Shown here: positions 1 through 10,590 of the stretch, one piece after another
Numbering within the stretch: position 1 is the first letter of the stretch
How the letters are laid out: the number at the start of each line of letters is the position of its first letter
DNA from: Prostheceraeus crozeri
Lineage: Eukaryota > Platyhelminthes > Polycladida > Euryleptidae
Direction of reading: 5' to 3'
Assembly (NCBI GenBank): GCA_907163375.1
Contig: CAJQUW010001446.1
Span: 496,001-560,000 of the forward strand
Length of the DNA: 64,000 nt
Notes under the pieces: model-generated
Databases searched by the model: none
What the model was told of the DNA's origin: nothing
The model's input: only the letters and a program-made list of their open reading frames with translations
Translations under genes and position numbers: made by a program

Positions 1-1363
1 ATCTTATTAAATTAGTTTTCTTGGTATTCATTGAATAACAATACTATTAATTAACTCACACTTTTGATTTACTACTTCCATTCAGTCTCAATTAACGTGC
101 CATCAGTAATCTATTAATGCTACTTTTGAAAACACAAAAGTACTAGGGAATTTTAATTTATACTCAGTGCAATGCTACATTGTGCTTTAAAAGGCATCAT
201 CTATTGATAAATCACTGCTACACTTACTTAGACAAAATGTCAACATAATAAAATTAGACTTAAATATGTACTCGAAGAAATTAACTAATATCTATCTTGC
301 CCTCTGAGTTCCAAAATTCTCCATATAAATTGTGTCAAAATATTGATGCTTTAAATATTGAGCACGATGAACTCTTAGCCCTACTTGCTAGTCATCTGAG
401 GAAAGTACAGTTTTGCAATTTGTCCTAGAACGATTTTGCATCATCCTTTACACTCTAAGATGAAAGCGACAAAAATTTCCATCGGGAACGAAATGATTGA
501 AGACTTACGTGGAGTTTCTCTTTAATATAGAAACTGAGAGAAAATGGAGCATTTCTGAGGAAGCCAATGGAGGCCGTGATGTAAATGCAACAGAAGAAAT
601 AGAAATACTTGTATGCAAGATAGAACGCATCATTGCAACATTGATGACAGTGTATGTGTAATTTCGGAAGGCAAACCTCAGAATGTTGCAGTCATTGAGG
701 TCGGATACTAATGCTGTCTAGAGACAATTATGTTAAAATTAGCTGTAAAGCCTTTAATATCAAGGCATCCCTATGATTTTATGATTTCTTGCCATGGAGG
801 GAATTCATTTGTATAGCGACGCATCTTTGTTGCCTATCCAGAGGTTTTAGTAATACTTTTGCATTTCTATACTAGTGTTCAAAATCATTGACGTTATGCA
901 TTTATGGAGTTAACTTGCCTATGTGATTTTGTCAATGGCTTCAGACAGTCGTCCGAGAGTCGAATGTAGTTTCAGTAGATAATTCCTCATTATGCACTCA
1001 CGTCATCATATCAATACTTGCAAGGATGCACAATATCAGTAAACCAATATGTAGGGCACAATTGCCAATGGAGTATGGAAATCACTTTGAAGAGAAAAAT
1101 CACTTAAATGATGGCGGGCATTCGGCGTCCTGCACCTTCGGTGAAGAACGACCGTTGGGTGCAGGAAGCCGAAGACCCGTCGAATGTTAAGAGATTTTGA
1201 TTTTAACTTCGGGCGAATTTTGCCTGATAGCACTTGAATAGTGATTGATGAATTGAATCGCTTTCAGTATAATCTGCTATGTAAAATTATGTAAAATTAA
1301 TCTATCTATGCCTACAAAATGCCACTCCTTGGAGTAACCGCAAATGGTGTTTGTCTACCATAG
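1..1363. other. non-coding flank, nothing recognised
   Basis: AT-rich sequence without a convincing reading frame, splice-bounded exon or repeat end. The short open frames present have no recognisable motif. Confidence 0.6.
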
Positions 1364-2165
1364 CAGTGGTGGGCAACGCGTGGCCCGTGGGCCATTTGGT
1401 GACCGCCGACCCATGCTGGGTGGCCCGCAACCGCCTCTCATATCCAAAGTGTCCCGTGGACATTATTTGAATCAATGATGTGAAAATGGCCCACTTCGAC
1501 TTTGACCTTTAAAAGGCACTTCTAACCTTGAGGTTGATCTTTAGAATTTACAAAAGAATCCAACCGCATGACGACATGTGATTTATATAAGCCAACCTTT
1601 CTTTCAAGTATTCTGTCTGGATTGCGTTTGCATACTGCATCGATGTTGCACTAGAATGGCATTATCGCACGAGTATTGTTAGGTGAGCCCATGCGTGATT
1701 TTCGAAAGCCGTTTAAGTTTGGGTGACGTAGATCTATGTACACTTAGGTACATGTTGTTTAACCGGTTTTGATTGTTATTTTATATCGTGCCGCATGTAG
1801 GTGGATAGATAAAGCCTACTGTAGAGCGTTATTTAGATTATATATATAGATTGTAGCTATAGATCGTCATTTTTTCAGTGAAATAAGGTAATATTGTCAT
1901 TATTTAAAAGCACAAAAAGCCTCCGCCATTAATTTGGCCTATTCAAATTTTAGAATGTCCCATACAGTTACTAAAAAAGACAACAGCTTAGTTGGATGCA
2001 ATGCTGCTGCATACATTTGCAGATACAATTATGTCATGTACTATCACCATGTGTAGTATAGCAGTCCTTAAAATTACGCTCAAAAGTGTTCAATAAAGGA
2101 ATTTTCAGCATTCATATTTCTGTCTTTTGAAATTGTTGGCCAGCGAGCTCTGTCGCGGGCCATTA

Positions 2166-3796
2166 CAGTAAAACCTGTCTGTAATGGACACCATTTTCGG
2201 TGGATCAAAGTGTCCATTGAGAACAGGTGTCCATTATGTAAAGGTATCAGTAAGTGGTAGCTAAAATGTTTATCTCGGTATAAGCTTTGCATAGAATCAG
2301 CGTATTCGATTATTCTAATGTTGTTAATGTACTTGTAGGCGCGGCCCCATTGTCCAAAATATGTTATCTCCTTAAATTGTCCATAATGATTCCATTTATC
2401 GTGATAATATTATCATATCATTTTGTCATTATTTCAAAAAATATCAAATAACTAATATTCTGATAATGTCGATTACATAGTGGATCATTCAAGAATCTAG
2501 GATAATCATCATATTTGAAATACGCATGACCTTTACAGTTTACAATTTGTCTCATTTCATCAAACGATCATATAGCAAATGCGTAAAATTATTTTGATTC
2601 AATGAATCATAAGCTTACCCGACTTGCTGCACTGGTGAAATTGTAGATCATAACGTCAAATTAATCGAATTATATGCTTGTAATATATGATTTGCTTTCA
2701 CGAAACACAATTTTCAAAAAAGGTTTAAAGTAATTATCAATCGTAGTCTGTTTGGTCTCCGTCATATGTTTCATCTGCATCATTCGAAATCGTTCTTGAA
2801 GAGTAGTTAACACCTCTACACTGTCCGTATCATTCGATTCCACCGCTCTTCGTAGTAGGTTCTTCAATTGATCTTGGTATTCACTCCATGATTTGAGAGG
2901 TCTCTCATCAGCTTCGTCAGGTTGTCCTTCGCCATCTGATTCCGATTCGGAATGTGAATCAGAGTCACAAATGTCTGTGGGATCAACAGTTACCAGGGCA
3001 TTATCGAAGCCTATAACATGATCAAACGTGATGATCGAGAATATGCTTGTAGGAATTCAAATCGAAATTCGTCGAGTCACTGCCTTCAATTGAACACTCG
3101 TCGTCATTCATTGTCTTAAAACCACACTTCTTGAAACATTTTCGAATCGTCGATATCTCCAGAGACCTCCATGACTGGCTTATTAACCAGGTTACCGCTT
3201 GTAAAAGAGAAACAGTTTTGGCGATTTCCGACACACCTCCCACTGAGTCAATTTGACAGAGCACGTACCAAGGATTGACAAAGGAGTGAGTTGCCAGCGT
3301 GTTGACCAGTCAAGCTTGTTTACTAAAGCAACGAATGTTGGTGTTGTCGGCTTCGTAAGAAAAGATGTCCATCTCGATCTTTTCATTTCGGCTCTCTAGA
3401 AGATGCTTGAAAGTGATGGTGTTGGTTGTGTTTACTTTGGCCGGGCGATGATGAACGCTTGTTGTCAATCATCCTAGCATATTCACTTAATCAACTTTCT
3501 TTGTTACTGAATCGTTGCAGTGTCTGCTTTCCACATTATAAAACTGGAGTGTTTACACAAATGGACAATAGTGTCCACTTGAAAGGAAATTAGATGGAAA
3601 TGCGACAAGGTATGCCAATTATGATGTCCACATCACGCAGGTAATTTGTGAGAAAATGCTGTCCATTGTCCACGTTAAGCAGGTGTCCATTATGAAAAGG
3701 GGCATTTCAATGGCAAACAGCATTTATGTAGAACAAACTGTCCACTGAGAACGAGTGTCCATTATGTAGAGGGTCCATTGTAAGCAGGTTTTACTG
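2166..3796 (-). mobile_element. pogo/Tigger-like DNA transposon, 1.6 kb
   Basis: Both ends read CAGTAAAACCTG inward and are flanked by TA (2164-2165 and 3797-3798), the standard Tc1/mariner/pogo target duplication. CAGTAAAACCT is a characteristic pogo/Tigger terminus. Just inside each end lies a motif of the type TGTCCATTATGTA. A 34-bp pair of these motifs (2211-2244 and about 3741-3774) is in direct, not inverted, orientation. At 1.6 kb the element is shorter than usual autonomous Tiggers (about 2.5-3 kb), so it is probably an internally deleted copy. Transposase fragments lie on the minus strand. Confidence 0.82.
2670..3386 (-). pseudogene. Tigger/jerky-type transposase C-terminal fragments
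   Basis: Three overlapping minus-strand frames cover this stretch. The clearest (3022-3264) contains SLLQAVTWLISQSW followed by STIRKCFKKCGF. This matches the C-terminal end of pogo/Tigger DDE transposases, where a helix with an alternating aromatic pattern precedes an I.NCF.KCGF-type motif. A downstream frame (2670-2867) ends in a lysine/methionine-rich tail with QTTIDNYF. The catalytic aspartates are absent, frames change repeatedly, and the N-terminal CENP-B-like DNA-binding domain is missing. It sits inside the TA-flanked CAGTAAAACC element in the orientation expected for its gene. It is a decayed fragment and could not transpose the element itself. Confidence 0.6.
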
Positions 3797-3843
3797 TACT
3801 TGTGGCCGTCTATCTCAACTTAGTTGCCACTACTGATATAGAG

Positions 3844-6800
3844 GCAACAAGCACCCATCAAGACATTTGCATAGATGATTCTAGCGCTTACCCAAACATG
3901 ATTGTTGTGATTATTTTTAATAATAAATGATGTCAATTATTGGTTGAATGATTAAATCAATCCGCTCTCAGATGGCTTTGTGATTCTCATGTATTCCTCA
4001 ATCGCATATACTGGTAAGGAATTATTTTCAACTGACAAAATGTGTGTTTGAATCTCATGAAAATTGAATAAACGTTGATCAGAGTATGTATATCGCAATT
4101 CCATTTAAACTGAATTAAAATCAGGAAAAGTAAATATTTGTCTGTCTGTATAGCAGATATTCTGATTCCAATGCAACAATACGAAAGTAATTTTATATCA
4201 GAAAGAATTCACAATGGAAATTAAACTGTCTTGAAAATCTTCCCAACTTTCACGCGCTTTGCGATTTCTATAAACAAGAGAATTCTCAGAGTAACCAACG
4301 CAGATGGCATTTGGCATTCTATTAACCCCGTATTGATCCGTATCATCTGATTTGAAGCTTCTCTTTGACAGATTGTATTGTTGGTCAGTGTCTAATATCG
4401 ACGTGAAATGGATAAATTCATTCAATTTCAAGTAAAATATTAGCACATTCATTCTATGCTAGTAATCTTCTAATACCCAAGGATTTAGTCGGAAAAATTG
4501 TCAGTTTATTCATGATAAGTACAAATATTGCCTATTCAAAATCATAAAACAAGACAATTAAGTGAGGAATGTTTTTGTTTATTTTCTCAGCTGTACCGTA
4601 GCTGAATAGGTTACAATAAATAGGTTAGAGATAATAGGCTAACTAAGTAGGTTAGAGAGTGCTGATATTTCATAACAGAGTTGTTTGTACGCGAGGCTGC
4701 CCAAATTCATTTCACAAATGAAAAGTCGATGTGTCACGACCGGTTTCAGTCTATTTCAGACCATCTTCAGGTGTACGTGCAGACATGGAAAAATCGACTT
4801 ATATACTAAAATGATTAAAACTAAAGGAGAAGTGATCAGTAAAATTTCGTCGGTCACAGAAATTGCGAAGGTCACAGAGTTGTTTGGTTATGAAAAACAT
4901 AGATATTGAATCAGCACTTCTTAACTTCTGCGCTGCTATAAATATCAATTACGCTAAAAGACTAATCATAGCAGTATTGCATAATGCATGATATACAGAA
5001 CAGAGGTCGCCGCTTAATCAGCACATGGATAATAAACCAATCCGCATAATTAGCCCAAAGAAGCCCAATCCGGATTTACTCGATTCACTCCATATACCGA
5101 ATATTTCGCTTGATCAGCCCATACTCCGCTTGATAAGAACATAAAGGGAATCGATATAGTGATAAAATCCTCAATCAGATAGCATCAAATGACACTATAA
5201 TTCATTGCGATTTTTGCTGTATCAGTTGCCTGAAACTAAGAAGAGGAGGCGCAGCTACTACACCACATAATGTGTGGAGGCGTAAACATGAACAAAGAGA
5301 GCGATGATGATGATGATGAAACAAATGAGGACGACATTGTGGAGGTGGGACGTTTGGCAAGTGTTACACTACATAAATTGCCTGCATTGTGCTAAAGTAA
5401 GTGCACATATTGACATACATCAGCAAGGTTCGCATTTATAAGACATTTCGGCTACAGCGAAGAAACAATCGCATTATTGAAAAAACGAATGCTGAATTAA
5501 AGAGACAGTAACTTTTTTAAGACAATTAATTTGTTTTCTGAAAATACATTTGTACCTCTAATTTGTTTTCCATGCACTTTGATGATTCGTTTCATGAAAT
5601 TGCATGAAAGTTGCCGACATTAGGTAGACGCTTTTAAGCAATGCTTAGATTTACAATTAACGGATATCCGCAGAAAATTTTTCATGTTATGTACATGACA
5701 ACATTCGCAAATAGAACTGGTGTGTATAGAAATAGAGTTCGTCCTTGGTCAGGCTTTTGTGAAAGGTTGGTGGGTCAGGTGGGTAATGGATCACAAACCG
5801 TGGATTTGAGTGGGTCATTGCCAAGTTTCCTTGACACATTTCCAACTGCATAGAATTGCAGCGCAGTGCAGTACTTTTCTCATGACACTTTCATCTTCAA
5901 ATTCACTGATTATGTGGGTTGCCTTTTGATGCCGAAGTTGAATGAAAATATGTCACCTTTGCCTTTGTGCCTCTGATGATATGTATTCTATTCATGTTGG
6001 TGACACGCTTACAGAAATCGTTTAAAAATTACTGTTATAAAGCATGCGCTCCTAGAATTATACTTAAGATTTAGTGTGTGCCAGATAAACATAAAAAAGG
6101 CATGTATTGCGACCGTTAGCTAATAGAATTGATAGGTATGGAATAACAGTGCAGTGTTGTTTTCATTACACCTTGCTCTGGCTACTTTCCCGAGCATATT
6201 TTCTGAATTTAAATCATCTTTCAAACCGTCCAGCAATGCTTAACAATGACATAGATCAGTTTCTCTTTAATAAACATGTAATTTTGATTTAATTTTTTCT
6301 GTCCAAACGGTCCAATTGGAATACACTTCACCATACTGTATCTTCTCTAAAAACATACACTCCATCAGATAAAATAGTGGCTTGTATTACTAATCGTCAA
6401 GAAGATACACTTTCAATATATTTTCACCTTCTGCATTTCATTGCACGAGGCGACATCATTCGGATTCATACTGCTTTTCAAGAAATTACGCTAGAGTATT
6501 TTGTTCCCAAGTTTGACAAACACTGAAATTGGCACACATTAGAATGAAACTATGAAAAAGTAAGCCATATGTTGTTCATGAAGATCATAATTGAGAGTTG
6601 TTACACTTGCCCGAAGCATATTTTTATAGCACTATTTTGTACACTTAACACTATGTTTTATATCCTATCAAAGTATTGATTGTTCACAATGAATACAACG
6701 TTGCCAGACAAATTTATCAAATAATCGGGAAATCTGCGAGTAAATATTGACCTCAAATACAAATTATTATTGATTGGCTCAGTTTATTAGTGCTACATAG

Positions 6801-7110
6801 TAAATAGTTCTAAATACAGTGTAAGTTGCAATTGCATTATTTCAATCGTGAAATGAGTTAACAAAGTTATTTCGATGTCATGATTTCATGCAAACACTGC
6901 AAATGGGAGATGAAATCAGTTTCATGTTAGGATAATTCAAGTGGCATAGTGTTTACTACACTATGTGTTTACATGTGTTTTCTGTTAAAAAATGTAGGTT
7001 CTGGTATTCTGCTATTCCACTTAACTAAAAATGCCATTTTCTTCTCTTTCTTGCGTAAAATGAGTAAAGTCAAAGAAAAGTTGTCCCTGGGTTTGTGATG
7101 ATTAGCAAAG
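3844..7110. other. non-coding stretch with a short GAT microsatellite
   Basis: No gene recognised. A (GAT)n run of five repeats lies at 5303-5319, and short quasi-repeats of taggttagag lie at about 4608-4660. The hammerhead-like motif at 4738-4770 is listed separately. Confidence 0.6.
4738..4770 (-). ncRNA. hammerhead-ribozyme-like core relic
   Basis: On the minus strand the sequence contains CTGAAGA, a GTCT...AGAC hairpin with a GAAAT loop, then CTGAAACCGGTC. This is the layout of a type-I hammerhead core: CUGANGA, stem II, GAAA. The GACC/GGTC pair could contribute to stem I. Such motifs accompany Penelope-like retroelements and some satellites. No flanking reverse-transcriptase frame was seen here, so it may be a solo relic. 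Catalytic competence cannot be judged by eye. Confidence 0.4.
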
Positions 7111-7119
7111 ATATTACAC

Positions 7120-7183
7120 GAATGAGCGGAATTCGAACTCAAGTCAGGTAGAAAGCCATCCACACGGCATGGACAGCGATGCC
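7120..7183 (-). repeat. possible tRNA-derived SINE fragment
   Basis: In reverse complement the stretch ends with GAGTTCGAATTCC, resembling a tRNA B-box (GGTTCGANTCC), and is preceded by a GGATGGC-type segment. The cloverleaf is not intact and the A-box match is poor. Confidence 0.25.
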
Positions 7184-7587
7184 AAAGAGGTATTGATGAA
7201 AACGTATGCAACGCACCGCAGATGTAGATTGCATTAGGCAATTCTGTGGCAGAAATCAACAAATCAATCAGGTCGCTTAAATACAACACTTGTTAAGCTT
7301 CGCAAATGCTCTGTGTTTGAATCCTTGTCCGACGGGTTGCGATCCATTTGTACAATTTTGTGTCATTATGCATAGTGTCGATAGTGCTAATGGAAATGAA
7401 GTCAATAAAACTATGGATCCATTTTTAATAGTCATCTGTTCTTGCGGTATGGACCATTTGCACAACATCAACAATAATTATTGTCAACTATGGACTGCAA
7501 GCATGCACTATAGCTCGACGGAAAATAGTCCTTGTTTAAATGATCTTGTTAACCTTGTTATCCTTGTTAATATTGGCTTTAGTTGCC

Positions 7588-8512
7588 CAACCAACACTCA
7601 TAACCTGACCATCAAGATGACTAACTGCCTATCTGAGGTTCACGCTTGTTTGAAGAGGAACCGTCTCCTGCTTAACGCCGCCAAGACAGACATGATGTGG
7701 TCTGCGTCCAAACGACGTTATCACCTTGCTCCAAGGTCCCCAATAATCTTTGGAAGCGACATCATCAATCTGACCGACAGGATTCGCAATCTAGGAGTGC
7801 TGCTCGATCCATCCCTCTTATTGCAACCACACGTTTCTAAGAATACTGCTGCGTGTTTTAGTGCCATGCGACAACTCCGCTCCATTCGACGATTCATCCC
7901 TCACTCAGTGTTGAAAACTCTCATAATTTCTCTCATCCATTCACGCCTTGATTATTGCTCCATTTTCTTTTATGGTCTTCCTAACAGTACCTTATCAAAA
8001 CTTCAATCAGTTATCAACGCCAGTGCCCGACTCTTATTTGATGCCCAACCTCGTGACCACGTAACCTCTCTACTCCAGTCCCCACTGATCGTATAACATT
8101 TCGTCTAGCAGTCCGTGCTTACAAATGTCTTCGAGGTGGTGCCCCAAGTTATCTGTCTTCCTGTCTTTAGCCTGTCTTCCAACACTTCCCGCAGCCATCT
8201 CCGATCTGCCCACAATGACCAACTTCTCATTCCGACTTCCCGACTGAAGACAGTCGGTGCTAGAACTTTGCAGATCGCACCTGGAATGACCTGCCAACAA
8301 GCTTGAAAGCTGTGTCATACGTGTTGACCTTCAAGAGAGGCCTAAAGGCTGAACTGCTGCGAAGAGCCTTATCCTGACCATTCCTGACATTTGCACTGTA
8401 GATAGTTTCAGACATATTAAAGTCTTTATGGTAAAGTGCCCTTGAAGTCCGATCGGAAAAAAATGTTACTTAAATCTGTCTCGTTCAATAAGTAATAAAT
8501 AATAAAAATATC
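7588..8512 (+). pseudogene. CR1/Jockey-like LINE, 3' end of reverse transcriptase ORF
   Basis: The fragment begins near the end of the reverse-transcriptase palm/thumb. It carries LLLNAAKTDMMW (the family's LN..KT motif), then a segment with NLGVLLDPSLLL (family LGV.LD motif), then a conserved stretch with SRLDYCSIFFYGLP and LQSVINASARL. This order is typical of CR1-clade LINE C-termini. After about 8090 the frame changes, and later pieces (TAGARTLQIA-like and a final LKAELLRRAL-type helix) lie in other frames. The element is therefore 5'-truncated and frameshifted. It ends near a TAATAAATAATAA tail. The first third of the open frame (7290-7587) has no LINE similarity and is read-through flank. 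Not functional. Confidence 0.85.
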
Positions 8513-9089
8513 CCCGTTTCAATAATCCTTGTCCGGAAGCACATTAGGCGGATGTCTTTCTTCCATATGACCGAGTTTTTCTTATTCCAATCTCATTATT
8601 TCGCGCTGATTGTTTGACACGTCAAATGATTGAACTCATGTCTCTCGAACTCAGAGCGTACAGTACCACTGCACCGGAAAATTATAGTTTATTCTCGCAC
8701 ATCATGCTTCCAAAACTGCAACCAGCCATCTGTTTGCCTTTATTCGACTATTTTCCGTTTAGATCATGAGAAGACTTCGTCTATTCATGTGCTCTATCGA
8801 AAATGAAATGGAAAAATGATATCATGCTCAAACCAATTAGTTCAATCTCAGAATTTTGAGATGGAACAAAGTTTCTCACGCCCACATCAATTTTTCCATC
8901 TGATTTGCGATCGAAATTTCTTAAACAAGCAATCGCTGTCGTATGATAGATTCGAGCATTGATTTGACACGTTTTGGTAAAGATGAATGGTAATTATCAA
9001 AGTATGGCAATGTATGTCTATGAAAACATAGCGAGTACAGTTACTTACTGAAAAATAATCAAATTTCGCTTAAATGGTATAATTCATGA
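8513..9089. other. intergenic, possible SINE-like segment
   Basis: No gene recognised. At about 8620-8695 the minus strand has CCGGTGCAGTGGTAC (A-box-like) followed some 35 bases later by GAGTTCAATC (B-box-like). A decayed tRNA-derived SINE is possible but weakly supported. Confidence 0.4.
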
Positions 9090-9562
9090 AATGCCGATGC
9101 TGCTGTAAAATTCAAAGATTCCCAAATTTTCACCTCCACTGGCCGCCTCAAGGGATGGAGGGATGATCATGCATACAGAATAAATATATAATCGATTTTC
9201 AAATTTTGCTACAAGCGCTTTTTTACAGAATTTTACAAAAGCGGTCAGACATGTAGAATACACAGAAGTGTATAGAATTTTAGAATTATAGTTACAGTCA
9301 TTGTTTTTGATACACATGGCTGCACTACTGTACATGTAGTTAAATTTTATAAGCTTGAAAATTTTGAAGCGGCCTGTGCAGGCTGTACATATACTAACTT
9401 TGGTTTTACGTCCATTATCCTTCTTAGGGGAGGACGGTGTTTCCCAAAAGAATTTCTCCACCATACGCTATTCGCTGTATCACTTTCTGTCAATCCAATC
9501 TCCTTGCAATCTGCAAATAGGGTTAGTTTCACGCCAAGTCTTGTTTGGACGCTGCGTCCATG
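9090..9562 (-). pseudogene. RTE-like LINE, extreme C-terminal part (continues at 16249)
   Basis: Read on the minus strand, the DNA encodes NKTWRE in one frame. After a frameshift it encodes LFADCKEIGLTESDT followed by NSVWWRNSF. Together these match the 3' end of endonuclease-type LINE ORF2s: a GRP.KTWRE motif, then an E.GL...DA.DR..WR motif. The upstream half of the same kind of ORF lies on the same strand beyond the hAT element, so this copy was cut in two by the hAT insertion. Frameshifts and the absence of a stop in the right place show it is dead. The part from 9090 to about 9330 is the presumed 3' region and has no recognisable motif. Confidence 0.6.
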
Positions 9563-9567
9563 CTATA

Positions 9568-10585
9568 CAGTGTAAATCGCTGGATACAAAAATTTCATAC
9601 AAACATATACCAAAATCACATGCAATTTGAAACTAGCATCTGATACGAAATTCTCGTATGTCTACAGAGATCTGGTATGTTTTTCATACCACATCTCACT
9701 TACCTTAGTATGTGATTGGTATGTAGCGATACGAACTATTCTATCTGTGATTGGCTGTTTTACACTAAAATACGAGTTGTTGGTATGTTTTATATACGAG
9801 ACCTGATGCAAATTCATCCTTATTCGCATGACTCTGGTATGCACATTTCGTATGTGCAGCTTTAAGTCACATAGCAAAAAATATATATGTATTACATACT
9901 AGTGTCAATTAACTTTTTTCGGTAGCACCAGTTTTAGAATATTTTTTGTTTGATTGAGTGATGTTCAACTAGATTAGATTATTGTGAATTTTATGCTCCA
10001 CGAGTTGTCGTCGTTGCTACTTGTCTAGTAACATTAACAGGACGTTTAACTAGCTCTACTTTATGAACCAAGTTGATCAACATCAATTCATTCACGCGAT
10101 AATTTTCGTGCAATCATGTTGAATTATATATCTCAAACATAATTATTCTTTCGTTCATGAATTACAATGTGTTTTTATTTCGGATTGATAATGTGCTTAA
10201 TTTCAAAATTACATAATGCATAGTTGTTGATGGTTAAATACGTATTGATTATTCATGAAATGCCTTAGACTTACGTCTATTAAAATCGAATTCAGTATTG
10301 TAAGTTTGACTCTTGAATGTCATTATCTCACTACTTACAGAACAGTAGTAACATTAGTGTGATCTTTATTGACAGATCTTTATTGCCTTAGATCAACATA
10401 CTTTGGACATAATTTATGCTTTCTTTTAAGATCGTGCTGGTCTGTCTTTAGTATGTAAAGCATACGACATTTGAAATAACATACGAAAAGCATAAAAATA
10501 TATACCAAGAGAATACAAAAATATGCCAAAATAATATTTTGGTATGCATCCTTCGTATGTGATTGGTATTGAGCGATTTACAGTG
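9568..10585. mobile_element. non-autonomous CACTG-ended element, 1.0 kb
   Basis: The left terminus reads CAGTGTAAATCGCT and the right terminus, in reverse complement, CACTGTAAATCGCT (13 of 14 identical). TA lies at both sides (9566-9567 and 10586-10587). Inside, the motif GTATG/CATAC recurs more than a dozen times near the two ends in both orientations, for example TGGTATG, TCGTATG and CATACCA. Such subterminal motif arrays are typical of CACTA/CMC elements, whose ends begin CACT; a TA-inserting mariner-type MITE is the alternative. There is no coding capacity. The insertion lies inside the target duplication of the neighbouring hAT element. Confidence 0.72.
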
Positions 10586-10590
10586 TACGC

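Larger units (their letters stand above)
1364..3835. mobile_element. possible hAT-type element carrying a nested Tigger
   Basis: The left end reads CAGTGGTGGGCAACGCGTGG followed by GTGGCC-type sequence, typical of hAT/Charlie termini. At the right, 3817-3835 reads in reverse complement as CAGTAGTGGCAAC. Joining the DNA either side of the nested Tigger gives more GGGCCA/GTGGCC-type sequence, as expected for a hAT interior end. The two flanks (taccatag and atatagag) do not form an 8-bp duplication, so the pairing is tentative. The right end could belong to another element, or the left end could be a solo relic. No transposase frame is visible. Confidence 0.35.

Noticed and set aside
1364..3835. 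Confident hAT call with an 8-bp target duplication
   Set aside because: Flanks taccatag and atatagag do not match, so only a tentative element is reported.
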